Shown here: piece after piece, positions 34,606 to 43,541 of the stretch | Numbering within the stretch: position 1 is the stretch's first letter | Layout: every line of letters starts with the position of its first letter | Assembly: GCA_944381935.1 (NCBI GenBank) | Contig: CALWMN010000016.1 | Span: 1-63,435, forward strand | Reading direction: 5' to 3' | DNA length: 63,435 nt | Source of the DNA: an uncultured Mediterraneibacter sp. | GTDB lineage: Bacteria; Bacillota; Clostridia; Lachnospirales; Lachnospiraceae | Notes under the pieces: model-generated | What the model was told of the DNA's origin: nothing | Database searches by the model: none | The model's input: only the letters and a program-made list of their open reading frames with translations | Program-made: the position numbers and the translations under genes

Positions 34606-36438
34606 ATGGGATTTGATCAGGCACAGAAACAGGCGATCGTATATGGAAAGGGACCGTGCCTTGTCCTGGCAGGACCCGGTTCAGGGAAAACCCTTACGAT
34701 CGTAAACAGAATTAAATATCTAATTGAGAAATACGGAGTAAGGCCAGAAGAAATTCTGGTCGTTACTTTTACCCGTTTTGCGGCGGCAGAGATGAAATCC
34801 AGGCTTTGCAGGCTGATGGACCTCCGGAGCATTCCGGTCACGATGGGGACTTTTCACGGGATATACTACGGCATATTAAAGTGTGCTTACCGGATCGGGC
34901 AGCAGAATATTCTTTCTGAGAGCGAAAAGTATCAGATCCTCAGGGAGGTGATCCGCCGCCAGGAGATGGAGCTTTTTGATGAGGAGGACTTCATACAGGA
35001 CATCGCTTCCCAGATCGGGAAAATCAAGAACAACCGCCTGAACCCTGAGGAATATGTGCCGGAAAAGTGCAGCTCGGGATCCTTCCGGGATATCTACAGG
35101 GAATATGAAATCCAGAGGAAGAGGCTTAGGAAAATTGACTTCGATGATATGCTTGTCCTCTGTTATGAACTGCTCGTTTCACGGCAGGACATACTGGCAC
35201 AGTGGCAGAAAAAGTTTCGGTATATCCTGATCGACGAGTTCCAGGATATCAACAGGATACAGTATGATGTGATCCAGATGCTGGCCCTTCCTGAGAACAA
35301 CATCTTCGCCGTGGGGGATGACGATCAGGCGATTTATGGATTCAGGGGAGCGGATCCTTCCCTGATGTTTCAGTTTAAAAAGGATTACCCGGATCTGGGG
35401 GAAGTCCTGTTGAATATGAATTACCGCTCTACGGAGAATATCGTGAAAAATTCGCTGAGGGTGATCGAACACAATGAGGGAAGATTTGAAAAGAATCTTC
35501 TTGCCTCAAAAGGAAAAGGCGCAAGCCTCCATGTCCAGGAGGTAAAGGATCCCAATGAAGAGGCGGAGTATCTTCTGGATGAAGTTGAAAAAAGGCTGCG
35601 GGAAGGCGTTAAAGAAAAAGATATCGCCGTGCTCTTCCGTATCCATACAGATGCCCGTCCCCTTGTGGAGGCGCTCCTTGAACGGAATATACCGTTTTAT
35701 ATGCGGGAGCGGCTGCCCAATCTCTATGAACATTTTATCGCGAAGGATATCTCAGCCTATTTTCGCCTGGCGCTCGGGGAGAGAAGGAGACAGGATTTCC
35801 TTCAGGTCATGAACCGGCCCAAACGTTATATCGGGAGGGACAGCCTGCCGTCCAAAAAGAGCACCTTTGAGGACATCAGGAAATTCTACAGTGACAGAGA
35901 ATGGATGATGGACCGCATTGATCAGTTTGAGTGGGATGTGAAAATGCTGGGCAGGATGGCGCCGTATGCGGCGATCCAGTATATAAGGAAGAAGATCGGA
36001 TATGATGATTTCCTGAAGGAGTATGCCCTGGCACATAACCGGAACAGATCTGACCTGACGGATGTCCTTGCGGAGATCGAAGAAGCGGCAAAACCGTTTG
36101 ATTCGCTGGAAAGCTGGTTTGTCCATGTGCAGGAATATGCGGAGGCGGTCAGGGAAAAGGAGAGACAGAGGGACCGGGAGCCAGAAGGAATCTGCCTGAT
36201 GACGATCCATGCGGCAAAGGGGCTGGAGTTTGACACGGTATTTATCCCCGAGGCAAATGAGGGCAGGATCCCCTATAAGAAAGCCGAATCAGAAAAGGAG
36301 ATAGAAGAAGAGCGCAGGCTTTTCTATGTGGCGATGACAAGAGCCAGGGAACTGCTGAAAGTGTGTTATGTGAAAATAAAAAACGGAAAGGAATCTTCTC
36401 CTTCCCGCTTTGTAGAAGAGCTGTTTGAGGAAAGCTAG
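34606..36438 (+). CDS. UvrD/PcrA-superfamily DNA helicase
   Basis: A 610-residue superfamily 1A helicase. Motif I AGPGSGKT (22-29), Ia TFTRFAAAEMKSR, II LIDEFQDINRIQ, III VGDDDQAIYGFRGADP, IV LNMNYRST, V TIHAAKGLEFDTVF and VI VAMTRARELL are all present. It is shorter than PcrA (about 740) and lacks the long C-terminal part that contacts RNA polymerase, so a separate UvrD-like clade is likely. ATG 34606 follows AGGAAGG; the frame is open upstream inside gltX but unsupported. It ends with a 4-nt convergent overlap with DUF1292. Confidence 0.93.
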   Translation: MGFDQAQKQAIVYGKGPCLVLAGPGSGKTLTIVNRIKYLIEKYGVRPEEILVVTFTRFAAAEMKSRLCRLMDLRSIPVTMGTFHGIYYGILKCAYRIGQQNILSESEKYQILREVIRRQEMELFDEEDFIQDIASQIGKIKNNRLNPEEYVPEKCSSGSFRDIYREYEIQRKRLRKIDFDDMLVLCYELLVSRQDILAQWQKKFRYILIDEFQDINRIQYDVIQMLALPENNIFAVGDDDQAIYGFRGADPSLMFQFKKDYPDLGEVLLNMNYRSTENIVKNSLRVIEHNEGRFEKNLLASKGKGASLHVQEVKDPNEEAEYLLDEVEKRLREGVKEKDIAVLFRIHTDARPLVEALLERNIPFYMRERLPNLYEHFIAKDISAYFRLALGERRRQDFLQVMNRPKRYIGRDSLPSKKSTFEDIRKFYSDREWMMDRIDQFEWDVKMLGRMAPYAAIQYIRKKIGYDDFLKEYALAHNRNRSDLTDVLAEIEEAAKPFDSLESWFVHVQEYAEAVREKERQRDREPEGICLMTIHAAKGLEFDTVFIPEANEGRIPYKKAESEKEIEEERRLFYVAMTRARELLKVCYVKIKNGKESSPSRFVEELFEES

Positions 36439-36734
36439 TCCATGCCGTCCAGGTCGATGTCCCCGAAGCCCTCTTCCTCGATCCAGGAATTGAAGGCATC
36501 GGAAGCGTGCTCAAATTCTGCATCGTCCTCAATGTTTTCCAGTCCGGGTTCCTCATCTTCCCCATTGTCAATGAAACGGTACAGATAGATCTCTTCCTCA
36601 TCTTCAGTCCCGCTAAGAGGGAGCAGGGCGATGTATTCCCGTCCATCGGCTTCAAAGATGGAGAGGACCTCACATTCCAGTTCTTCATCATTGTCCAGTG
36701 TCAGTGTGACAGTAAGTGCTTCATTCTCGTTCAT
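36435..36734 (-). CDS. DUF1292-family acidic protein
   Basis: A 99-residue, highly acidic protein. The first 60 residues (VTLTLDNDEELECEVLSIFE, YIALLPL, EEEIYLYRF) form the small beta-domain of DUF1292, known from YrzB-type proteins of Firmicutes. The tail is Asp/Glu rich. Function is unknown. It is monocistronic, reverse-strand, and its stop overlaps the helicase stop. ATG 36734 follows AGGAGAACACGT. Confidence 0.88.
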   Translation of the reverse strand: MNENEALTVTLTLDNDEELECEVLSIFEADGREYIALLPLSGTEDEEEIYLYRFIDNGEDEEPGLENIEDDAEFEHASDAFNSWIEEEGFGDIDLDGMD

Positions 36735-36850
36735 ACGTGTTCTCCTTTATTGGATGTTGAAATAAAAACAGCGAAAACCAGGATGATTTTCGTATTTTGA
36801 TGGTAGCAAAAAGGAAGAGAAAAAGCAAGGGCATCTTGGAAACCCATCTA

Positions 36851-36878
36851 TTGACATTCCTTTGAAACAAGGTAGAAT
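36851..36878 (+). promoter_or_regulatory. Sigma-A promoter for the sugar-binding protein/GH13-like genes
   Basis: Perfect TTGACA (36851-36856), 16 nt, TAGAAT (36873-36878). Confidence 0.72.
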
Positions 36879-36932
36879 GTAAGGGTGGACGCAATAAAAA
36901 AAGCGGAAAACCGCAGAAAGGATATCTGGCAG

Positions 36933-37937
36933 ATGAAAAAAAGAGTATTCGCATTTTTTCTTACGATTGTTTTCCTTGCTGCCCTCGTATCAGGCTGCAA
37001 GAAAAATGTGGGGACGCCTGAGGACAATGCCGTGGTTGAGGAGGAAGCAGGGGAGGAATCAGGGGAAGCACAGCCTGAAACCGGAAAGCTGTTCGGTTTT
37101 AGCTGTATCAGCCTGGAGAACCCGTTTTATGAGGTGCTAAAGGACTCTGTTGAGAACGTATTGAAGGAACAGGGGGACCGGATTCTGGTAAAAGACCCGA
37201 AAGGGGATGTCAGCGTGCAGGTTGCGCAGATCGGAGAGATGATAGAGGCAGAAGTGGATGCCGTATTTCTCTGCCCCGCGGACTGGGATGAGATAACACC
37301 CGCCCTGGAAATGTTGAGGGAAGCCGGCATTCCGGTCATTAATCTGGATACAGAGGTAAGGGAAGCGGAGTATGTGGACGCTTTTGTGGGATCGGATAAT
37401 CACAATGCAGGTTATGTATGCGGCAGGGACCTGACAGAGCGCATGCCGGACGGGGGCAGAATTGTGATAGTAGAACAGCCCTCCGTTAATTCCATAAATG
37501 AGAGGATTACAGGCTTTGAGGAGGCAATTGCAAACGCCGGCTTTGAGGTGGTTCAGAGAATCGGGAGCGGGGAGGATATCAGCACGGTCAGAACAGCGAT
37601 GGAAGAACTTCTGGACAGTGATCCCGGGGTTGGCGCGATTATGTGTGGGAATGACCAGATGGCAGAACAGGTGCTTGCGGCCCTGGAAGAATATAGAATA
37701 AGTGATGTACTTGTGTACAGTGTAGACGGCTCTCCGGCGATCAAGGCAGCTTTGGCTGACCCGCAAAGCTGCATGGCAGGTACAGGCGCCCAGTCACCGA
37801 TCAATATGGGGAAGACAGCGGTGGATGTTGCAAACTCCATATTAAACGGCAATGATTATGAAAAAGAGACTTATGAGGAAACGTTCTTTATCAATTCCGA
37901 AAATGTCGGAATGTATGGAACAGACAGCTGGCAGTAA
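36933..37937 (+). CDS. Lone periplasmic-type sugar-binding lipoprotein (RbsB-like)
   Basis: A 334-residue lipoprotein: lipobox ALVSGC (Cys22), an acidic linker to about residue 50, then a type-1 periplasmic binding fold (LFGFSCISLENPFYEVLKDS, AVFLCPADWDEITPAL, VINLDTEV, FVGSDNHNAGYVCG, GAIMCGNDQMAEQVLAAL). This is the pentose/galactose-binding family. No permease or ATPase gene is adjacent, so it either feeds a distant transporter or acts as a sensor. ATG 36933 is the best start (AAAGGA upstream). The gene runs 16 nt into the GH13-like gene, implying a shared transcript. Confidence 0.88.
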   Translation: MKKRVFAFFLTIVFLAALVSGCKKNVGTPEDNAVVEEEAGEESGEAQPETGKLFGFSCISLENPFYEVLKDSVENVLKEQGDRILVKDPKGDVSVQVAQIGEMIEAEVDAVFLCPADWDEITPALEMLREAGIPVINLDTEVREAEYVDAFVGSDNHNAGYVCGRDLTERMPDGGRIVIVEQPSVNSINERITGFEEAIANAGFEVVQRIGSGEDISTVRTAMEELLDSDPGVGAIMCGNDQMAEQVLAALEEYRISDVLVYSVDGSPAIKAALADPQSCMAGTGAQSPINMGKTAVDVANSILNGNDYEKETYEETFFINSENVGMYGTDSWQ

Positions 37938-37953
37938 GAAAGGATCAGAATAT

Positions 37954-39654
37954 ATGATAAAAGCAAAGGGATGCCCACAGCCGTTCGGGGCGGACGTAAG
38001 GAGAGACAGTGTTAATTTTGCAATTCAGGTGCCCGAAGGAAAGAAATGTGAGCTTCTGCTGTATAAAGCCGGGAAGGACACCCCCGAACATATCTTTGAG
38101 ATGCCCGAGGCAGATGGGATAGGAGAGGTGAGGTATCTTGCGGTTGAGGGGATTGACCCCGGCGCATATGAATACAATTACAGGATCAACAAAAAGATCT
38201 GCATGGATCCATATGTAAAGGAAATATCCGGATATGGGAAATTCGGAGCAAGGCGGGAGATGCAAAACCATCAGATCAGGGGAAAGCTTGTGGTTCCCGG
38301 ATATGACTGGAAGGGCGATGCCAGGCTGCACATTCCGTGGAATGAGGTGGTGGCATACAGCCTGCATGTGAGAGGATTTACGAAACACAGCTCTTCAAAG
38401 GCAGCGCATAAAGGAACCTTCCTGGGAGTGACCGAGAAGATCCCATATCTGAAAGACCTGGGGATCAACCAGATCCAGTGTATGCCGATATATGAGTTTG
38501 AAGAGTATGTGGACGGGCATGTCAATTACTGGGGGTACGGGCCAGGGTATTATTTTGCGCCCAAAAGCACCTATGCCGCCGGCAAGAGTGCTGCGGCTGA
38601 ATTTAAAGAGATGGTCAGGTCCTGCCACGAAAACGGAATAGAAGTTGTTCTTGAAATGCCGTTTTCTGAGGGAATATCTTATCAGATGGCTCTGGAATGC
38701 CTGAAGTTCTATATGATGGAATATCACATCGACGGGTTTGTGGTGAATCCCTATCTGATTTCCTGGGAGTTCTTAAGCCAGGACCCATTTCTTAAGGATA
38801 TCAAGCTGATGCGCCGGGATGACGGATTTCAGAATGTCATGCGCAGGTACTTAAAAGGCGATGAAAATATGGTAAATGATGTCATGTGGGCATTGAGGCA
38901 CAATTCGCGATATGACGGAAAATGTAATTATATTACGGCACATACCGGGTTTACCCTGTGGGATCTAGTCTCCTATGACGGAAAGCACAATGAAGACAAC
39001 GGGGAGAACAACCACGACGGACCGGATTATAATTACAGCTGGAACTGCGGTGCAGAGGGACCAAGCAGAAAGAGGGCAGTCATGGCGCTGCGCAAAAACC
39101 AGGCCAGGAATTCATACTGGCTTCTTCTGACCGCACAGGGAACGCCATGCCTGCTTTCGGGTGATGAGTTCTACAATACCCAGAAGGGAAACAACAATGC
39201 CTATTGCCAGGACAATGAAACAGCCTGGGTAAACTGGACCAGGCTGAAGACGGATAACTCTCTGTTCGGATATGTAAAAGCGCTCATTGCTTTTAGGAAG
39301 AGCCACCCGTGCCTTCACAGGATAGAGGAGTTAAATGGGATGGACAGGACTGCCTGCGGCCTGCCGGACATCTCTTTCCACGGCGAGCATGCGTGGAAGG
39401 TGAATTCTGAGGTGGCAAGCCGGCAGCTCGGCGTACTGTATTCAGGCGCGGAATCAGGTGACGAATCATGTTTTGTGGCATATAATATGCACTGGCTTCC
39501 ACACATATATGCGCTGCCATCCCCGGAGAAAGGGAAGAAATGGCATCTTGCAGCAGATACGGCAAGAGGGATACTGGAAAATCCGGAGCCACTGGAGGAA
39601 CAAAAGACCATAGAGGTGAAAGAGAGAAGTATCGTATTGCTTGTCAGCAGATAG
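37954..39654 (+). CDS. GH13 isoamylase/debranching-enzyme homologue without catalytic triad
   Basis: 566 residues. A CBM48-like beta-domain (about 1-120) precedes a GH13 barrel of the glycogen-debranching type, clear from NYWGYGPGYYFAPKS (191-205), LVSYDGKHNEDNGENNHDG and SWNCGAEGPSRKR. The active site is gone: region II GFRFD is GFVVN (261-265), so the nucleophile Asp is Asn265; region III with the general-acid Glu is deleted (DPFLKDIKLMRRDDGFQNVMRR runs straight on); region IV HD is HT (330-331). Region I is also altered (LEMPFSEG). It is shorter than active debranching enzymes (about 700). It should bind glucans without cutting them. ATG 37954 follows AAAGGATC. Confidence 0.85.
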   Translation: MIKAKGCPQPFGADVRRDSVNFAIQVPEGKKCELLLYKAGKDTPEHIFEMPEADGIGEVRYLAVEGIDPGAYEYNYRINKKICMDPYVKEISGYGKFGARREMQNHQIRGKLVVPGYDWKGDARLHIPWNEVVAYSLHVRGFTKHSSSKAAHKGTFLGVTEKIPYLKDLGINQIQCMPIYEFEEYVDGHVNYWGYGPGYYFAPKSTYAAGKSAAAEFKEMVRSCHENGIEVVLEMPFSEGISYQMALECLKFYMMEYHIDGFVVNPYLISWEFLSQDPFLKDIKLMRRDDGFQNVMRRYLKGDENMVNDVMWALRHNSRYDGKCNYITAHTGFTLWDLVSYDGKHNEDNGENNHDGPDYNYSWNCGAEGPSRKRAVMALRKNQARNSYWLLLTAQGTPCLLSGDEFYNTQKGNNNAYCQDNETAWVNWTRLKTDNSLFGYVKALIAFRKSHPCLHRIEELNGMDRTACGLPDISFHGEHAWKVNSEVASRQLGVLYSGAESGDESCFVAYNMHWLPHIYALPSPEKGKKWHLAADTARGILENPEPLEEQKTIEVKERSIVLLVSR

Positions 39655-39669
39655 AAAGCAGAGGGATTT

Positions 39670-40200
39670 ATGAACGCAGTAAAGCATTTCTGTACAATTA
39701 CAAAGCATAAGCTTCTGGTTATGAAAGAATGTTTCCATGTAGGATTGTACCGGCAGGGAATCCTGCATGACCTCTCAAAATACAGTCCCACGGAATTTCT
39801 CGTGGGATGCCGGTATTATCAGGGCACAAGAAGTCCGAATAACGCGGAGCGGGAGGATATCGGATATTCTTCGGCGTGGCTGCATCACAAGGGAAGGAAC
39901 AAGCATCATTATGAATACTGGATCGATTACAGCCTTGACGGAAGCGGACGGCTGACAGGCATGAAGATGCCTGTGCGCTACGTGGTGGAAATGTTCCTGG
40001 ACAGGACTGCCGCAAGCAAGGTATACAAAAGAGAAAAATATAAGGATACGGATCCCCTGGAATACTATGAGAATGGAAAGGCGGCAGCTCTGATGCATCC
40101 TGACACAAGGGAGCTGCTTGAGAAACTGCTGCACATGCTTGCGGAAGAAGGGGAAGAAAGGACATACTGCTATATCAAAAAGGAGATACTGAAAAAATAA
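39670..40200 (+). CDS. DUF5662-family protein, possible metal-binding HD-like fold
   Basis: A 176-residue soluble protein. Conserved His/Asp-rich stretches stand out: GILHDLSKYSPTEF (about 30-43) and AWLHHKGRNKHHYEYWID (about 69-86). They resemble the HD...H pattern of metal-dependent phosphohydrolases but have not been shown to act as such. I recognise the family as DUF5662, common in Lachnospiraceae. It lies 15 nt after the GH13-like gene with AGAGGG upstream, and is the last gene before a hairpin. Confidence 0.8.
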   Translation: MNAVKHFCTITKHKLLVMKECFHVGLYRQGILHDLSKYSPTEFLVGCRYYQGTRSPNNAEREDIGYSSAWLHHKGRNKHHYEYWIDYSLDGSGRLTGMKMPVRYVVEMFLDRTAASKVYKREKYKDTDPLEYYENGKAAALMHPDTRELLEKLLHMLAEEGEERTYCYIKKEILKK

Positions 40201-40252
40201 GGAATCCCCGGGAAACATCCGGCAATAAGCCGGAGGTTCCGCGGGGATTTCC
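40201..40252 (-). terminator. Imperfect hairpin terminator downstream of luxS
   Basis: GGAATCCCC... pairs with ...GGGGATTTCC, and an inner ATCCGGC pairs with GCCGGAG. On the minus strand it is followed by T-rich sequence (complement of 40187-40200), so it mainly terminates luxS and may also stop the opposite transcript. Confidence 0.65.
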
Positions 40253-40263
40253 GTCTGCGGACC

Positions 40264-40749
40264 TTATTCTGGATAATAGAGCTGGCTGTCCTGGATATCA
40301 GCCAGGACGTCGTTAAGATATCTCTTTGCAACATACCGTGCCATAGGAAGATTCATGTCCAGATAGTTCCCGCAGTCCCTGGCACTTGCGCCGGGAACAT
40401 CACCCTGATAGGATGCCATAAAGGTAAACATTTCTTTCATCAGAGGGACAATATCGGCTGAGGAATAGTCACCGGCGAGCAGAAGATAGAATCCGGTGCG
40501 GCATCCCATCGGACCGAAATAGAGGACCCTGTCGGCGTATTCCCCGTGGTTGCGCAGAAATGTCGCCCCCAGATGCTCGATGGTGTGAACCTCTGCCGTG
40601 TTCATGACCGGTTCATCATTCGGGCTGGTCATACGGATGTCGAAGGTTGTTATGACGGTGTCACCTGCCATATCTTTTCGTGAGACATAGAGTCCCGGGA
40701 CAAGCCGGATATGGTCGATTGTAAAGCTGGTTATCTTTTTCATTTCCAT
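40264..40749 (-). CDS. luxS: S-ribosylhomocysteine lyase LuxS
   Basis: About 161 residues. It splits S-ribosylhomocysteine into homocysteine and DPD, the precursor of autoinducer-2, as part of the activated methyl cycle. The metal motif HTIEHL, the catalytic region GPMGCRTGFYL and DCGNYLDMN are intact. Three in-frame ATGs (40761, 40749, 40743) are possible; GGAAG lies five bases before 40749, which I chose. No methionine or pfs gene adjoins it. Confidence 0.95.
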   Translation of the reverse strand: MEMKKITSFTIDHIRLVPGLYVSRKDMAGDTVITTFDIRMTSPNDEPVMNTAEVHTIEHLGATFLRNHGEYADRVLYFGPMGCRTGFYLLLAGDYSSADIVPLMKEMFTFMASYQGDVPGASARDCGNYLDMNLPMARYVAKRYLNDVLADIQDSQLYYPE

Positions 40750-40824
40750 AAATGCTTCCATTCCTTTCTCTACTGCAGTGCAGCCTGTTTTTACTGCGGG
40801 AAATTGTCAAAATCCCTGTCTGTT

Positions 40825-40854
40825 ATTATACATGCGCGAAAGTATATCTGGCAA
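40825..40854 (-). promoter_or_regulatory. Sigma-A promoter for luxS
   Basis: Minus strand TTGCCA (40854-40849), 18 nt, perfect TATAAT (40830-40825). Confidence 0.62.
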
Positions 40855-40910
40855 GTATAAAACTGCCTGCCCTGCGGGGGAGATGCGGACCGGGAAACAC
40901 AGGATTCAGG

Positions 40911-40939
40911 TTGACTTCCATATTTGGAACACATATACT
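40911..40939 (+). promoter_or_regulatory. Sigma-A promoter for the histidine phosphatase gene
   Basis: TTGACT (40911-40916), 17 nt, TATACT (40934-40939); one mismatch in each hexamer. Confidence 0.65.
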
Positions 40940-40978
40940 TAAAGCTATGAAGGATAACAGAGTGAGAGGAGAGCAGGC

Positions 40979-41617
40979 ATGATGCTGTATGTGATAAGGC
41001 ATGGGGAGACAGACTGGAATAAGGCTAAGAAGGTCCAGGGATGTACGGATATCCCTCTGAATGATTATGGTCGCCATCTTGCCAGGGAGACTGCAGAAGG
41101 GATGAAAAAGGTGCGTCTGGACCTGTGCTATACAAGCCCTCTTGTGAGGGCAAAAGAGACGGCAGAGATCGTCCTGGCAGACCGTGATATTCCGATGTAT
41201 GAAGACGACAGGATCAAAGAGATCAGCTTTGGTAGCTATGAGGGAAGAAGACATGGGGAGGATGGTCAGCCGGGGAGCAAAGAGTTCAATCTTTTTTTCC
41301 GGGATCCAGGTAACTATGTCCCGCCTGCCGACGGGGAGCCGCTCCAGGCATTGTATGAGCGGACGGCAGATTTTACAAGAGAAATGTGCCTCCGTGACGA
41401 TCTGGCAGATAAAAATATCCTTGTTTCTACTCATGGTGCGGCGATGACAGCACTCCTGAACCAGATAAAGGGAGTCGCTATCCGGGATTTCTGGAGGGAC
41501 GAGGTACCTCCGAACTGCTCGGTCACGATTGTTGAGATCCGGGACAAAAAGGCAAGGATTAAAGAGGAGGGGATCATATATTATAAAGAAGAGGTCCGCA
41601 GATGGGAGGCACTCTGA
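40979..41617 (+). CDS. Histidine phosphatase family protein
   Basis: A 212-residue phosphoglycerate-mutase-like hydrolase. The catalytic RHG motif lies in MMLYVIRHGETDWNKAKKVQG (residues 8-10), with LCYTSPLVRAKETAEI and the second His in ILVSTHGAAM. The branch contains broad-specificity phosphatases (PhoE/CobC type), and the substrate cannot be told. Either ATG 40979 or 40982 could start it, after AGAGGAGAGC. A terminator follows. Confidence 0.9.
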   Translation: MMLYVIRHGETDWNKAKKVQGCTDIPLNDYGRHLARETAEGMKKVRLDLCYTSPLVRAKETAEIVLADRDIPMYEDDRIKEISFGSYEGRRHGEDGQPGSKEFNLFFRDPGNYVPPADGEPLQALYERTADFTREMCLRDDLADKNILVSTHGAAMTALLNQIKGVAIRDFWRDEVPPNCSVTIVEIRDKKARIKEEGIIYYKEEVRRWEAL

Positions 41618-41632
41618 TACTGCAGGGGACAA

Positions 41633-41656
41633 AAAAAGCGCCGAAGGGCGCTTTTT
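41633..41656. terminator. Bidirectional terminator
   Basis: AAAAAGCGCC (41633-41642), loop GAAG, GGCGCTTTTT (41647-41656), symmetrical A/T flanks between convergent genes. Confidence 0.88.
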
Positions 41657-41663
41657 CCGGTTT

Positions 41664-43298
41664 CTAGTCTTCTTCCTCTGTCTGTACGGAATAAGTCTGT
41701 CTTTTCCTTGCCATTTCGTCGTTTTCCAGATATTCATCGTAGGTTGTGATCTTGTCGATCAGCTGTCCTCCCGGGACGATCTCCATAATACGGTTGGCAG
41801 TGGTCTGTACGATCTGATGGTCCCTTGAGGTGAAGAGCAGGACGCCCGGGAATTTGATCATCCCATTATTCAGGGCGGTAATCGCCTCCATGTCCAGGTG
41901 GTTGGTCGGTTCGTCCAGCAGAAGGACATTGGCTCCCGAGATCATCATCTTGGACAGAAGGCAGCGGACCTTCTCCCCTCCAGAGAGGACTTTGAGCCTT
42001 TTCACGCCGTCTTCGCCCGAGAAGAGCATCCTGCCGAGGAAGCCGCGTACATAGGTCGCGTCCTTGTTTTCAGAGTACTGGGTGAGCCATTCCGTGATCG
42101 TGTAGTCGCTGTCGAACTCTCCCCCGAAATCCTTGGGGAAATATGCCTGAGAAGTTGTGATCCCCCATTTATAGGTCCCCTCATCCGGCTCCATCTCACC
42201 AATCAGGATCTTAAAGAGCACGGTTTTGGCAAGCTCATTGCTGCCGACAAATGCCACCTTGTCGCCATGTCCCAGTGTGAAACTGATGTTATCGAGAATT
42301 TTCTCTCCGTCAATCGTCTTGGAGAGGCCTTCTACAGTCAGGACTTCATTTCCGATTTCGCGGTTTGGCCTGAAGTCAATGTAGGGATACTTACGGCTGG
42401 AGGGTTTGATCTCATCAAGCTGTATTTTCTCAAGCGCACGCTTCCTTGAGGTCGCCTGCTTTGATTTGGATGCGTTTGCGCTGAACCGGGAGATGAACTC
42501 CTGGAGTTCTTTAATCTTTTCTTCCTTCTTCTTGTTGGCTTCCTTCATCTGCCGGATCAGAAGCTGGCTTGACTCGTACCAGAAATCATAGTTTCCGGCA
42601 TAGAGCTGGATCTTTCCATAGTCAATGTCCGCGATCTGGGTGCAGACCTTGTTCAGGAAGTAGCGGTCATGGGATACCACGATGACTGTGTTGTCGAAGT
42701 TGATCAGAAATTCTTCCAGCCATGCGATCGCATCCAGATCCAGATGGTTGGTGGGCTCATCCAGCAGCAGGATGTCGGGATTGCCGAACAGGGCCTGAGC
42801 CAGCAGCACCTTAACCTTCTCGGGACCGGTCAGATCCTTCATCGCTTTGTAGTGGAGGCCTGTCTCGATTCCAAGGCCATTGAGCAGGGTCGCCGCGTCG
42901 GATTCTGCCTCCCATCCGTTCATGGTGGCAAATTCCGCCTCAAGTTCGCTTGCCCGGATGCCGTCTTCATCCGTAAAGTCTTCCTTAGCATAGATCGCTT
43001 CCTTTTCCTTCATGATCTCATAGAGGCGGGCGTTCCCCATAATTACAGTGTCAAGAACCGGAAATTCGTCATATTTGTAATGATCCTGCTGGAGGAAAGA
43101 AAGACGTTCGCCGGGAGTGATGGCAACCTCTCCCTTTGTCGGCTCAAGCTGGCCGGAGAGGATTTTGAGGAAGGTCGACTTGCCCGCACCGTTCGCGCCG
43201 ATCAGCCCGTAGCAGTTCCCCTCAGTGAATTTGATATTTACATCCTCAAACAGCGCCTTCTTCCCGACACGCAGAGTAATATTATTTGCACTAATCAT
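41664..43298 (-). CDS. ABC-F family ATPase, YkpA/YbiT-like
   Basis: A 544-residue protein of two ABC domains without membrane segments, acting on ribosomes. Domain 1 has Walker A GANGAGKST and DEPTNHLD, with signature LTGPEK instead of LSGGE. Domain 2 has VGSNELAKTVL as Walker A (last Gly replaced by Ala), LSGGEKVRCLLSKMM and DEPTNHLDME. The inter-domain linker (about 240-300) is Lys/Glu rich. The YkpA/YbiT branch carries such divergent motifs. Members relieve ribosome stalling; antibiotic protection is not implied. Start ATG 43298 follows AAGGAG. Confidence 0.93.
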   Translation of the reverse strand: MISANNITLRVGKKALFEDVNIKFTEGNCYGLIGANGAGKSTFLKILSGQLEPTKGEVAITPGERLSFLQQDHYKYDEFPVLDTVIMGNARLYEIMKEKEAIYAKEDFTDEDGIRASELEAEFATMNGWEAESDAATLLNGLGIETGLHYKAMKDLTGPEKVKVLLAQALFGNPDILLLDEPTNHLDLDAIAWLEEFLINFDNTVIVVSHDRYFLNKVCTQIADIDYGKIQLYAGNYDFWYESSQLLIRQMKEANKKKEEKIKELQEFISRFSANASKSKQATSRKRALEKIQLDEIKPSSRKYPYIDFRPNREIGNEVLTVEGLSKTIDGEKILDNISFTLGHGDKVAFVGSNELAKTVLFKILIGEMEPDEGTYKWGITTSQAYFPKDFGGEFDSDYTITEWLTQYSENKDATYVRGFLGRMLFSGEDGVKRLKVLSGGEKVRCLLSKMMISGANVLLLDEPTNHLDMEAITALNNGMIKFPGVLLFTSRDHQIVQTTANRIMEIVPGGQLIDKITTYDEYLENDEMARKRQTYSVQTEEED

Positions 43299-43449
43299 GT
43301 TAAAATCTCCTTATCATAATGGTATATCTGAAATTATCACCGCTTATATTAACATGGGAAGAGGGCATATGCAAGGGAAGCCGGGAAGAAAAACAGCCTT
43401 TTCGGAGGATTTTGCCGGAATCCTTTTCAAGACAAATTGAAATTGAGGT

Positions 43450-43477
43450 TTGCTAATGGAAAAAAACGTTATATAAT
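43450..43477 (+). promoter_or_regulatory. Sigma-A promoter for the patatin-ppk operon
   Basis: TTGCTA (43450-43455), 16 nt, perfect TATAAT (43472-43477). It lies 65 nt before the patatin-like start. Confidence 0.62.
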
Positions 43478-43541
43478 AGCAGTATCGGCAGTCCGTTTTC
43501 AGGATATGCCGGCTATCATTTTGCAGAAAAGAGGGAGATTC

